Part shown: one piece after another, positions 56,053 through 64,000 of the stretch
Position numbering within the stretch: position 1 is the first letter of the stretch
Layout of the letters: the number at the start of each line of letters is the position of its first letter
Assembly: GCA_016462905.1 (NCBI GenBank)
Contig: JAEMSI010000001.1
Coordinates: 82,800-146,799, forward strand
Origin: Polynucleobacter sp.
GTDB taxonomy: Bacteria > Pseudomonadota > Gammaproteobacteria > Burkholderiales > Burkholderiaceae
Direction: 5' to 3'
DNA length: 64,000 nucleotides
The notes under the pieces: generated by a model
Databases searched by the model: none
The model's input: only the letters and a program-made list of their open reading frames with translations
Told to the model about the DNA's origin: nothing
Program-made: the position numbers and the translations under genes

Positions 56053-57050
56053 TACTGCCAAGGCGCACTGGGATAAAAGAAAACGCCGTGGGGCGATCGT
56101 CCCACTGGAATGGTGGTAATTAACTTCATGGTGGGAACATCAATCACACCTACTTTTTTTGCAAAGCGCAAAGTCACCCAGAGAGTTTTTCCATCTTGGC
56201 TTAATTCCATATCATCTGGACCTGCTGGCAACCCAGTAATATCGCCAACCTTCTCCAAAGTTTGCATATTCAACAAGCTAATGGATGAAGCCACCCGATT
56301 GCTTACAAATACATGCTTGCGATCGCCTAAAGGGCGAAAATTATGCGCGCCTTTAGCGGTAATAATTTTCTTCAGTTCACGCTGATTGCGCCAATCAATC
56401 ACCTGAACATAATCGGCGCCGGTAATCCCGACGAGTAAATACTGGTCTTTTGGTGTCATCCATAATCCAGCCGGAACGGGACCAGTCGGCATTTTCCATA
56501 AAACGGTTTGGCTGGCTAAATCAATCGCCGCTATTTCTGCTGAATCTTGCAAAGTTACAAATGCGGTCTTGCTGTCTGACGTAAAAGCAATATGACTGGG
56601 CGTTTTGCCAACAGGTATAGCTTTAATTAAGCGCAAATCAGTTCCGTTGGCGGGATTGGCCGCGTAGATATCGACTCGATCCAAACGATTACCAGCGGCC
56701 ACAAACCACTGGTTATCTGGAGAATAGCCAATTTGATAAGGATCAATAATTTTAGGAATTCGCCCCGTAATATCCCCCGTAACGGGATTGAGCAAGGCAA
56801 TATCATTGCCAGCAGCATTCGCAACCAACAAGGTTTTACCGTCCGGGGTCACCATCAAATGGTGCGGCTCTTTACCAATCGGAATGGTTTTTGTTACCTG
56901 ACGACTTACTATATCGATCAAACTTAAACTGGCATCGCCGGAATTCAGAATCACGGCTACTTTAGCCTCTTCAGCCATCGCATTGGGAAGCATCAAACTC
57001 GCTGCGATGCCAAACAGAGTCGTTAAAAGGGAGAGTATCAGGTGCGGCAT
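56052..57050 (-). CDS. YncE-like exported beta-propeller protein
   Basis: 332 residues with a signal peptide (LILSLLTTLFGIAASLMLPNAMA) and YVTN-type propeller repeats: DASLSLIDIVSRQVTKTIPIGKEPHHLMVTPDGKTLLVANAAGNDIALLNPVTGDI, GKTPSHIAFTSDSKTAFVTLQDSAEIAAIDLASQ and DDMELSQDGKTLWVTLRFAKKVGVIDVPTMKLITTIPVGRSPHGVFF. Similar proteins accompany PQQ-dependent alcohol oxidation, but no such genes are here. It is followed at once by the deacetylase-like gene (TAATG overlap). Confidence 0.88.
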   Translation of the reverse strand: MPHLILSLLTTLFGIAASLMLPNAMAEEAKVAVILNSGDASLSLIDIVSRQVTKTIPIGKEPHHLMVTPDGKTLLVANAAGNDIALLNPVTGDITGRIPKIIDPYQIGYSPDNQWFVAAGNRLDRVDIYAANPANGTDLRLIKAIPVGKTPSHIAFTSDSKTAFVTLQDSAEIAAIDLASQTVLWKMPTGPVPAGLWMTPKDQYLLVGITGADYVQVIDWRNQRELKKIITAKGAHNFRPLGDRKHVFVSNRVASSISLLNMQTLEKVGDITGLPAGPDDMELSQDGKTLWVTLRFAKKVGVIDVPTMKLITTIPVGRSPHGVFFYPSAPWQ

Positions 57051-57176
57051 CCCTCCATTGTAAGGGTTTCAAGCACTTTCTTCCCCCTAGTGAGTGAGGT
57101 GTCAATATGCCTCAGATCCAACAAAATCATTGATTTTTATTGGTATTAGCAGATTAGCACCCTATAATTTTCATCT

Positions 57177-58550
57177 ATGGCACCTAAAAAAAATTCACCT
57201 CCCGCAAAAGACTCTCAAAAAACCGCGTCGAATAATTTTCCGTTTGTCAGTTGGTTGCGGGATGTGGCGCCTTATATTCATCGCTTTCGCGAAAATACCT
57301 TCGTGATCGCCTTTGCGGGTGAATTGGCTCACGGCGAAAGTGGCCTCGAAGGATTGATTGAAGATATCGCCATGCTCCATGCGATGGGAATGCGGATTGT
57401 CTTAATTCATGGCATACGACCCCAAATCGAAGAACAATTGCAGTTACGCAAAATTAAAAGTAAATTTGGCAAAGGGAATATGTCAAATTATCGAATTACC
57501 GATGCTGCTGCACTCGAATGCGTGAAAGAAGCGGCCGGTGAATTACGCCTTGATATCGAAGCCGCTTTTAGTCGCGGTCTACCCAATACCCCGATGGCAG
57601 ATTCGCGCGTCTCGGTTATTTCGGGTAACTTTATTACAGCCATGCCAATCGGCGTAGTCGATGGAGTCGACTTTATTCATACAGGTCTAGTCCGTAAAGT
57701 TGATGCCGATTCAATTAAGCTCTCACTTGATAACAATAAAATTGTTTTACTCTCACCACTGGGTTTCTCGCCAACGGGTCAGGCTTTTAATTTATCGTTT
57801 GAAGACGTTGCTGCCTCGACGGCATCAGCACTGAAAGCCGATAAATTAATTTTCCTAACGCCCTTCGGTGGTTTGCAAGATACTGATGGTAATTTAGTCA
57901 CCGAGCTCTCGATTGCCCAGTTGCAAGCCTATATTTCGGCTTACCCCGATTTGCCGAGTAATTTCCGCAACTTCCTCAATACTGCGATGCGCGCCGTGAA
58001 ATCGGGGGTTAGCCGTGCTCATTTCTTATCATGCGATCGCGATGGCGCTGTTTTAGAAGAACTCTTTACGCACGATGGTGTCGGGATGATGTTGGCTGCT
58101 TCGGATATTGAGAATTTACGCGAAGCCACACAAGATGATATTGGTGGCATATTGCAACTTACTATGCCCCTAGAGGAGGTAGGCATCTTGGCGGCACGCG
58201 GTCAAGATGTGATCGAACGCGATATTACGCGTTTCTCGGTGATTGAACACGATAAAGTACTCTTTGGTTGTGCCGCCCTTTTTCCTTTCCCTAACCATGT
58301 GGGTGAATTAGCTTGCCTAGCAGTTGATTCCGATGTCCAAGGCGCCGGCGATGGAGAGCGTTTGCTAAAACGGATTGAAGCGCGCGCCAAACAAGAAGGA
58401 ATTAAAAAATTATTTGTTCTCACCACACGTACGGAACATTGGTTTTTAAAACGGGGCTTTATACGAGCTACTGTCGATGACTTGCCTGAAGAGCGCAAAC
58501 AAATTTATAACTGGGATCGTAAATCCATGGTCTTAACTAAAAAGCTGTAA
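57177..58550 (+). CDS. argA: Amino-acid N-acetyltransferase (N-acetylglutamate synthase)
   Basis: 457 residues, classical ArgA: an amino-acid-kinase-like domain (residues about 35-290: [52 protein letters not shown]) and a C-terminal GNAT domain ([50 protein letters not shown]). First step of arginine synthesis. The kinase-like domain usually binds arginine for feedback inhibition. The first ~30 residues are Lys/Ser-rich. Confidence 0.96.
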   Translation: MAPKKNSPPAKDSQKTASNNFPFVSWLRDVAPYIHRFRENTFVIAFAGELAHGESGLEGLIEDIAMLHAMGMRIVLIHGIRPQIEEQLQLRKIKSKFGKGNMSNYRITDAAALECVKEAAGELRLDIEAAFSRGLPNTPMADSRVSVISGNFITAMPIGVVDGVDFIHTGLVRKVDADSIKLSLDNNKIVLLSPLGFSPTGQAFNLSFEDVAASTASALKADKLIFLTPFGGLQDTDGNLVTELSIAQLQAYISAYPDLPSNFRNFLNTAMRAVKSGVSRAHFLSCDRDGAVLEELFTHDGVGMMLAASDIENLREATQDDIGGILQLTMPLEEVGILAARGQDVIERDITRFSVIEHDKVLFGCAALFPFPNHVGELACLAVDSDVQGAGDGERLLKRIEARAKQEGIKKLFVLTTRTEHWFLKRGFIRATVDDLPEERKQIYNWDRKSMVLTKKL

Positions 58551-58590
58551 TTCGAATCAATCAATTAAGTTTAAAAAAGGGTTGTTAATA

Positions 58591-58863
58591 ATGGCACGCA
58601 TGGTTCAATGCATCAAACTCAATAAAGAAGCCGAAGGCCTCGATTTTGCACCTCTACCAGGCGAATTAGGTAAACGACTTTGGAATCAAGTTTCTAAAGA
58701 GGCTTGGGCCGATTGGTTAAAACACCAAACGATGTTAATTAATGAAAATCGCCTGAATATGGCCGACCCTCGAGCACGCCAGTACTTACTTAAACAAGTT
58801 GAAAAATACTTCTTTGAGGGTGGTGCCGATGCGGCCAGCGGCTATGTGCCGCCAAACACCTAA
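58591..58863 (+). CDS. yggX: Fe(2+)-trafficking protein YggX
   Basis: 90 residues from the ATG at 58591. The track used a TTG three codons earlier; the ATG gives the family start [27 protein letters not shown]. Conserved [37 protein letters not shown] follows. It protects Fe-S clusters from oxidation. It follows argA by 40 bp. Confidence 0.96.
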   Translation: MARMVQCIKLNKEAEGLDFAPLPGELGKRLWNQVSKEAWADWLKHQTMLINENRLNMADPRARQYLLKQVEKYFFEGGADAASGYVPPNT

Positions 58864-58910
58864 TTATTTGCCGCCAAGCAACTAATAGCGCGAATACGCC
58901 TGCTCGCCAT

Positions 58911-59636
58911 TTAATTAAACGTAATTCGTTCTACTTGCGTTTCACTGCCCAAGAGTAAGAGATCGGCCTTACGCTGGGCAAACAAGCCTACGCTAATCAC
59001 GCCCGCAATTTGGTTTAATTCGTTTTCGAGTTGCGCTGGATTAGTGATTTGCAAGCCATGAACATCCAAAATCCAAGCGCCATTATCGGTTAACAAAGGC
59101 TGCCCTGCCGCTTTACCCGACTTGATCATTCGCAATACCGCGCGTCCACCCCAAGCTTGCAAAGCCTTAGTAACAGCACTTTCAGCCAAAGGGATCACCT
59201 CAATCGGTAAAGGAAATTGGCCCAACACCGCGACTTGCTTTGAAGCATCACAGATACAAATAAATTGTTTTGCCATGCTCGCGATGATTTTTTCACGCGT
59301 TAAGGCGGCGCCACCGCCCTTAATCATATGGCCCTGGGGATTAATCTCATCGGCCCCATCCACATAAATCGGCAAAGGCAAAAGCTCGGAAGAAAACAAC
59401 TCAGGTAATTGATTGGCGTCGTAGACCGTAAAACCTAACTTTAGTAAACGTTCGGTACTGGCTAAAGAACTTGAAACTACGCCAGCAAAATGCTGACGCT
59501 GAGGTGCCAACAAATCGATAAACCAATTGGCGGTAGAACCGGTACCCACTCCCAAGAGCTGACCCGCTGGCATACGCTCCAAGACCTCTTTGCAGGCGGC
59601 TTGCGCTACAGATTGTTTTAGTTCGTCTTGAGTCAT
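58911..59636 (-). CDS. rpiA: Ribose-5-phosphate isomerase A
   Basis: 241 residues (E. coli 219). Interconverts ribose-5-P and ribulose-5-P. Motifs: [79 protein letters not shown]. It is opposite in strand to tal, the neighbouring pentose-phosphate gene, with 74 bp between them. Confidence 0.96.
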   Translation of the reverse strand: MTQDELKQSVAQAACKEVLERMPAGQLLGVGTGSTANWFIDLLAPQRQHFAGVVSSSLASTERLLKLGFTVYDANQLPELFSSELLPLPIYVDGADEINPQGHMIKGGGAALTREKIIASMAKQFICICDASKQVAVLGQFPLPIEVIPLAESAVTKALQAWGGRAVLRMIKSGKAAGQPLLTDNGAWILDVHGLQITNPAQLENELNQIAGVISVGLFAQRKADLLLLGSETQVERITFN

Positions 59637-59710
59637 ACGTTTCGTTTCAGGTTCGTTATCATAGGATCTTAACCGATCAATTCAACCGACTACCGCATCG
59701 ACTAAACCCT

Positions 59711-60658
59711 ATGTCCAGCAATTCTCTGGCCCAACTAAAACAACTCACTACCGTAGTTGCCGATACCGGCGATTTTGAACGGATGCGCGAATTTCATCCA
59801 CAAGACGCCACAACCAACCCGTCACTCATTTTAAAAGCCGTTCAAATCCCCTGTTATGGCGTATTGGTTGAAAAGGTACTGATTAATAACCCCAGTGATA
59901 GTCCAAGCGATTTGCTTGACCGAGTATTGGTGGCTTTCGGCCTTGAAATCCTCAAAATTGTTCCCGGCCGGGTCTCCACCGAGGTGGACGCTCGCCTTTC
60001 CTTCGATACAAAGGAAACTATTGCCAAAGCACGTCATTTAATTGGTCTCTATGAAGAGCTTGGAATTGATCGCCAACGGGTTCTGATTAAATTAGCAAGC
60101 ACTTGGGAAAGCATCGAAGCAGCCAAAGTACTGGAAGCCGAAGGGATTCACTGCAATATGACCTTGCTCTTTTCTTTAGTTCAGGCGGTAGCTTGCGCTA
60201 ATGCGCAGGCTACCCTGATTTCACCTTTTGTAGGTCGCATTAGCGATTGGTACAAAAAATCACTCGGCGCAGAATGGTCTACCGAGAAAAATGCAGGACC
60301 AAATGATCCTGGCGTCTTATCGGTGAAGTCGATATACGGCTATTACAAACATTTCGATATCAAAACAGAAATTATGGGGGCCAGTTTTCGTAATGTCGAC
60401 CAAATTTTGCAACTCGCTGGTTGTGATTTATTAACTATTAGCCCTGAACTCTTGGCTGAATTGCAAAGTATGGAAACGCACGTTGAAGCCCGCTTACGGG
60501 TAGCTGATGCCAAACAAAATCCGATTCAAGCGATCGAACTCAATCGAGATCGTTTTCATCAACTCCTCAATGCCGACCCGATGGCAAGCGAAAAACTCAG
60601 TGAAGGAATCAAAACCTTCTGTGCCGATATTGAAAAACTCGAGGCCTTATTGGCCTAA
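59711..60658 (+). CDS. tal: Transaldolase
   Basis: 315 residues, TalB-type. Motifs: [105 protein letters not shown] with the Schiff-base Lys (LIKLAST). Transfers dihydroxyacetone units in the pentose-phosphate pathway. Convergent with rlmB, with a 17-bp gap. Confidence 0.97.
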   Translation: MSSNSLAQLKQLTTVVADTGDFERMREFHPQDATTNPSLILKAVQIPCYGVLVEKVLINNPSDSPSDLLDRVLVAFGLEILKIVPGRVSTEVDARLSFDTKETIAKARHLIGLYEELGIDRQRVLIKLASTWESIEAAKVLEAEGIHCNMTLLFSLVQAVACANAQATLISPFVGRISDWYKKSLGAEWSTEKNAGPNDPGVLSVKSIYGYYKHFDIKTEIMGASFRNVDQILQLAGCDLLTISPELLAELQSMETHVEARLRVADAKQNPIQAIELNRDRFHQLLNADPMASEKLSEGIKTFCADIEKLEALLA

Positions 60659-60675
60659 ATTAATTTTTCATTAGC

Positions 60676-61446
60676 TTAATTTTTAATTAGCAGACGTTGG
60701 CGTTGCGCTTCGTATAAAACGATGGCCGAAGCCACCGACACATTGAGGCTTTCAACCACGCCGTGCATCGGAATATGAACCAATTGGTCGCAATTCTCAC
60801 GCGTTAAGCGCCGCATCCCCTCACCTTCAGCACCCATCACAATTGCAGTCGGGCCGGTAAAATCAAGTTCGTAAATCGATTTTTCGGCAGTGTCGTCGGT
60901 GCCAACTAACCATATTCCTAATTCTTGCATTTCTCGCATGGTGCGCGCTAAATTCGTTACTGTAATTAATGGCATCACTTCAGCAGCGCCACTAGCGACT
61001 TTACTCACCGTCGCATTTACCGATGCCGAACGATCTTTTGGTACAACCACACCATGAACCCCAGCGCCATCGGCAGCGCGTAAGCAAGCGCCTAAATTAT
61101 GGGGGTCGGTAACGCCGTCTAAAACCAAGAGCAAAGGCGCATTTTTTTCTAAATCTAGACTATCGAGCAATTCAGGTAAAGTACGTGCCACTATAGTGGG
61201 ATCGGCTAAAGCAACAATCCCCTGATGTCGATCGTGCCCTGCTAAATTATGTAAGCGTTCGGCATTACCAGCATAGAGACGTTTGCCTAAAATCGGCTCA
61301 GCTTGTTTTATAAAATCGGTCATCCGCCGATCGCGGCGCGCGGGATCGTAATATACCGCTTGAATACTTTGTGCGTCCGTTCGTAAGCGCGTTTGCACCG
61401 AATGAAAGCCCAACAGAATTTGCTTGCCCTTTGACGCTAAATTCAT
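60676..61446 (-). CDS. rlmB: 23S rRNA (guanosine-2'-O-)-methyltransferase RlmB
   Basis: 256 residues. SpoU-family knot methyltransferase with an N-terminal substrate-binding domain (ILLGFHSVQTRLRT) and motifs LLVLDGVTDPHNLGACLRAADGAGVHGVVVPKDRS, IVMGAEGEGMRRLTRENCDQLVHIPMHGVVESLNVSVASAIVLYEAQRQR. It methylates G2251 in the P-loop of 23S rRNA (E. coli numbering). The ATG overlaps the rnr stop by 4 bp, as in the common rnr-rlmB pair. Confidence 0.96.
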   Translation of the reverse strand: MNLASKGKQILLGFHSVQTRLRTDAQSIQAVYYDPARRDRRMTDFIKQAEPILGKRLYAGNAERLHNLAGHDRHQGIVALADPTIVARTLPELLDSLDLEKNAPLLLVLDGVTDPHNLGACLRAADGAGVHGVVVPKDRSASVNATVSKVASGAAEVMPLITVTNLARTMREMQELGIWLVGTDDTAEKSIYELDFTGPTAIVMGAEGEGMRRLTRENCDQLVHIPMHGVVESLNVSVASAIVLYEAQRQRLLIKN

Positions 61447-63866
61447 TTCCGTTTGCCTTTATTGCTCTTGCGTGCCATCGTAGCGCCTGTCCCAGGCTGT
61501 CTAGCAGTTTTATTGTCTCTCCCAGAACGTGATTTAGAGGAGGATTTTTTGCGACCAGCAGGTGTAGTGCTAGCTACACCCGTAGTTGGTTTATTGTCGG
61601 GTCTAGTTTTATGACTGGCTGCTTTTTTACCCGACTTGCCGTTTTTCTTATTGGTTTTGTTTGGCTTATTCACAGCATCGCTCATTAAGCTTAAGGGTCG
61701 ATGACGTGCTGCTGGTGATAGTCCTAGGCCATCACGATCTAAAGTGGCCGATTTAACTAAACTGAACTCTATTTTCCGCGCATCTAAGTCAACCCGACTG
61801 ACTAATACGTGTAAACGATCGCCTAAGCGATGCCGAATACCAGTCCGCTCACCCCGCAATTCTTGACGCGCCTCATCGTATTGATAATAGTCACCACCCA
61901 ATTCGGTGACGTGCACCATACCCTCAACAAATAGATTTTCGAGTTGCACAAACAAACCGAAGCTGGCGACACTCGTAATCGAACCGGCGTATTCTTGCCC
62001 AAGATGATCGCGCATGTAATAACACTTTAACCATGCCTCAACATCGCGCGAAGCTTCATCGGCGCGCCGCTCATTCGATGAGCAATGCACACCAAATTGC
62101 GCCCACACCATATTGGCGCTTTCCTTGGCCATTTTTTGGCCATCCTTGCCTCCCGAATTCGTCTTACTAGACTTTGATTTAGCCTCGTTTTTATTCGCTT
62201 CATGCGATTGTTTTGCTGCCGCGGCATTGCTTCTTCCCAAACCTTTTCGGGGCATGGTGAGATTCATCGGCACATCAGCAGGAATGCTGGGGTAGTAATT
62301 TTTCTTACTCAGAATTGCTTTAATCGAGCGATGCACTAATAAATCAGGATAGCGTCGAATTGGGCTCGTAAAGTGCGCGTAAGCCGGATACGATAAACCG
62401 TAATGTCCCAAGTTCTCAGGTTGATAAATTGCTTGCTGCATCGAGCGCAAGACCACCATCTGTAACATCCCCGCGTCAGGACGCTGTTTAATTTCCTTCA
62501 TTAAACGCGAAAAATCTTTGGGTTGAGGTTTTTCGTTACCCGATAAGTTCAAACCGGCATTACGTAACACTTGCTTTAAGGTTTGAATTTTTTCTTCTGA
62601 AGGTTGATCATGAACACGATACAAACTTAGATGATTATGTTTCTTTAAAAAATCGGCAGCGCAAACGTTAGCGGTTAACATACATTCTTCAATTACACGA
62701 TGTGCATCGTTACGCATACGCGGCTCAATCCGCAAAATCTTACCGAGCTCGTTACTAATAATCTGAGTTTCGGTGGTTTCGAAATCAATTGCCCCGCGCT
62801 TCTCTCGTGCGGCTAGCAATACCTTAAATAATTGATATAAATTTCCAAGATGTCCTCTAAACTCGGCGTAATGGGCCGCTTCAGGACCTTTGGTGTTACT
62901 TAAAATTTCCCATACGGTGTCATAGGTAAAACGTTGCGCTGAATGCATTACGGCGGGATAAAACTGGTAAGCCAAAATTACGCCACGCAAATCCACCACA
63001 GCATCGCACACCATGCATAAGCGATCGACTCCAGGGTTTAATGAACACAAACCATTCGAGATTTTCTCAGGCAACATCGGAATCACCCGCCGTGGAAAGT
63101 ACACTGAGGTAGCGCGCAAAAGCGCTTCTTTGTCGAGTGGATGCCCTGGTTTAACGTAGTAAGAAACATCCGCAATCGCCACAATTAAGCGCCATGCTTT
63201 GGCATTGTTGTGGGTAATGGGCTCACAATAGACGGCATCATCAAAATCCCGAGCGTCTGCGCCATCAATGGTCACCAAAGGAATATCGCGCAAATCAACC
63301 CGTTGCTCAACATCGTTTTCAGTTACGGTGCTGGGCAAAGCTTCGGCTTCTTTTAATACTTCGGGTGGAAAAATATGCGGCACACCGTATTTACGTACGG
63401 CAATTTCAATTTCCATTCCTGGATCATCGATCTCACCCAAGACTTCAACCACCCTACCTACCGCTTGGCGATAACTATCGGGATAGTCAATAATTTCAAC
63501 GCTCACTACTTGACCCAATTTAGCGTTAGCTTGGCCCCGTGGAGGAATCAAAATATCGTGACCAATTCGTTTATCTTCAGGGGCCACAATCAGGACGCCA
63601 TTCTCATTTAAAAGGCGGCCAATCACGACTTTATTGGCATGCACCAATACTTCAACAATTTGTCCCTCAGGTCGTCCACGACGATCTGTGCCCACTAGAC
63701 GCAAGGACACGCGATCGCCATGCATCACACGAGACATTTCTCGTTCAGAAAGAAAGATATCCTCACCACCATCATCGGGAACCACAAAGCCGAAACCATC
63801 GCGGTGACCCTGTACGGTTCCCATGCGATCAGAGTCGCGTTGCACTACTACATCGTTTTTACGCAT
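61443..63866 (-). CDS. rnr: Ribonuclease R without the N-terminal winged-helix domain
   Basis: 807 residues. It begins directly at the first cold-shock domain (MGTVQGHRDGFGFVVPDDGGEDIFLSEREM), then RNB (DGADARDFDDAVYCEP with metal aspartates) and S1 (YAGSITSVASFGLFVQLENLFVEGMVHVTELGGDYYQYDEARQELRGERT). The usual ~70-residue HTH is missing, and an in-frame TAG lies three codons upstream of the ATG. A Lys/Ser/Asn-rich insert sits in RNB near residues 545-585. The ~75-residue C-tail is Lys/Arg/Ser/Thr-rich and unstructured. 3'-5' exoribonuclease for structured RNA. Confidence 0.95.
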   Translation of the reverse strand: MRKNDVVVQRDSDRMGTVQGHRDGFGFVVPDDGGEDIFLSEREMSRVMHGDRVSLRLVGTDRRGRPEGQIVEVLVHANKVVIGRLLNENGVLIVAPEDKRIGHDILIPPRGQANAKLGQVVSVEIIDYPDSYRQAVGRVVEVLGEIDDPGMEIEIAVRKYGVPHIFPPEVLKEAEALPSTVTENDVEQRVDLRDIPLVTIDGADARDFDDAVYCEPITHNNAKAWRLIVAIADVSYYVKPGHPLDKEALLRATSVYFPRRVIPMLPEKISNGLCSLNPGVDRLCMVCDAVVDLRGVILAYQFYPAVMHSAQRFTYDTVWEILSNTKGPEAAHYAEFRGHLGNLYQLFKVLLAAREKRGAIDFETTETQIISNELGKILRIEPRMRNDAHRVIEECMLTANVCAADFLKKHNHLSLYRVHDQPSEEKIQTLKQVLRNAGLNLSGNEKPQPKDFSRLMKEIKQRPDAGMLQMVVLRSMQQAIYQPENLGHYGLSYPAYAHFTSPIRRYPDLLVHRSIKAILSKKNYYPSIPADVPMNLTMPRKGLGRSNAAAAKQSHEANKNEAKSKSSKTNSGGKDGQKMAKESANMVWAQFGVHCSSNERRADEASRDVEAWLKCYYMRDHLGQEYAGSITSVASFGLFVQLENLFVEGMVHVTELGGDYYQYDEARQELRGERTGIRHRLGDRLHVLVSRVDLDARKIEFSLVKSATLDRDGLGLSPAARHRPLSLMSDAVNKPNKTNKKNGKSGKKAASHKTRPDNKPTTGVASTTPAGRKKSSSKSRSGRDNKTARQPGTGATMARKSNKGKRK

Positions 63867-63949
63867 GTATACCTATATTAATTCTTATTCTTCTTATTAT
63901 TGCCGATTATTGTGAAACCCCGACCAAAGGGCTCGTTTCGCTTTACTTC

Positions 63950-63955
63950 TATAAT
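63950..63955 (+). promoter_or_regulatory. Predicted -10 box of the tRNA-Leu gene
   Basis: A consensus TATAAT lies 9 bp before the tRNA 5' end, which would place the start site a few bases ahead of the mature tRNA. No good -35 element is seen at 16-18 bp. Confidence 0.45.
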
Positions 63956-63964
63956 GGTCGCTGT

Positions 63965-64000
63965 GCCCAGATGGCGAAATTGGTAGACGCACCAGCTTCA
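63965..64000 (+). tRNA. tRNA-Leu, 5' part (truncated at window edge)
   Basis: GCCCAGATGGCGAAATTGGTAGACGC matches the acceptor strand and D-arm of class II leucine tRNAs. The anticodon arm begins CCAGC-TT-CA, so the first two anticodon bases are C and A. The third base is outside the window; CAG or CAA, both leucine, are possible. Divergent from rnr. Confidence 0.9.

Noticed and set aside
1-64000. CRISPR arrays, IS elements, prophage or defence islands
   Set aside because: No regularly spaced repeats, transposase or integrase motifs or long hypothetical runs were seen; the window is dense with recognisable metabolic genes.

Overview
The window looks like a chromosomal segment of a small-genome, moderately AT-rich betaproteobacterium of the order Burkholderiales, most likely Polynucleobacter or a close relative. 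This placement rests on gene content and on protein similarity from memory: mdh next to a GntR regulator and the start of sdhC, a DUF2863-type protein, a phasin, MdcA-H malonate decarboxylase, Bug-type receptors, and the ArgA and AceE types. No database search was run. Coding density is very high and no intergenic gap exceeds about 210 bp. I see no insertion sequences, prophage genes, CRISPR arrays or rRNA.

Region by region. 1-6 kb holds the start of sdhC, a GntR regulator divergent from mdh, a small exported protein, a DUF2863-like protein, yaaA and a SulP transporter without a STAS domain. 6-15.4 kb is a run of plus-strand genes: a glutathione transferase, rarA, the SOS genes umuDC with a clear LexA box, a cyclophilin, a pabB-pabC fusion, a NUDIX hydrolase, the N-end-rule transferases aat and bpt, and pyrD. 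15.4-19.3 kb holds an lldD-type 2-hydroxyacid dehydrogenase divergent from an IclR regulator, a PBP7-type peptidase and a phasin whose promoter carries a 31-bp perfect palindrome. 19.4-31.6 kb holds the pyruvate dehydrogenase operon aceE-aceF-lpdA, a divergent two-component pair, folD and the oligopeptidase prlC.

31.7-47.4 kb is the accessory part. The first block (31.7-40.3 kb) is a ten-gene minus-strand cluster: a membrane hydroxylase, an ABM-like protein, a GntR/FCD regulator, a complete branched-chain-type ABC transporter (livKHMGF), a PhyH dioxygenase and a PanB-like enzyme in which two metal-site residues are replaced. This is the best candidate for an undescribed catabolic system. The second block (40.4-47.4 kb) is a complete malonate decarboxylase operon (mdcACDEGBH) led by a Bug/TctC receptor instead of a usual malonate transporter.

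47.5-64 kb returns to core functions: xth, ntrC-ntrB-glnA with two NtrC-type sites upstream, a CinA-like protein, an EI24 membrane protein, a second desaturase-family protein, a deacetylase-like protein coupled to a YncE-like propeller, argA, yggX, rpiA, tal, rlmB, an rnr gene lacking the usual N-terminal winged-helix domain, and the 5' part of a tRNA-Leu cut by the window edge.

Regulation visible in the sequence centres on carbon and nitrogen flow. There is a palindrome between gntR and mdh, an exact 13-bp motif shared by the lldD/iclR and aceE/kinase intergenic regions, NtrC-type sites at glnA, a palindrome ahead of the ten-gene cluster, and an attenuator-like hairpin between livK and livH.
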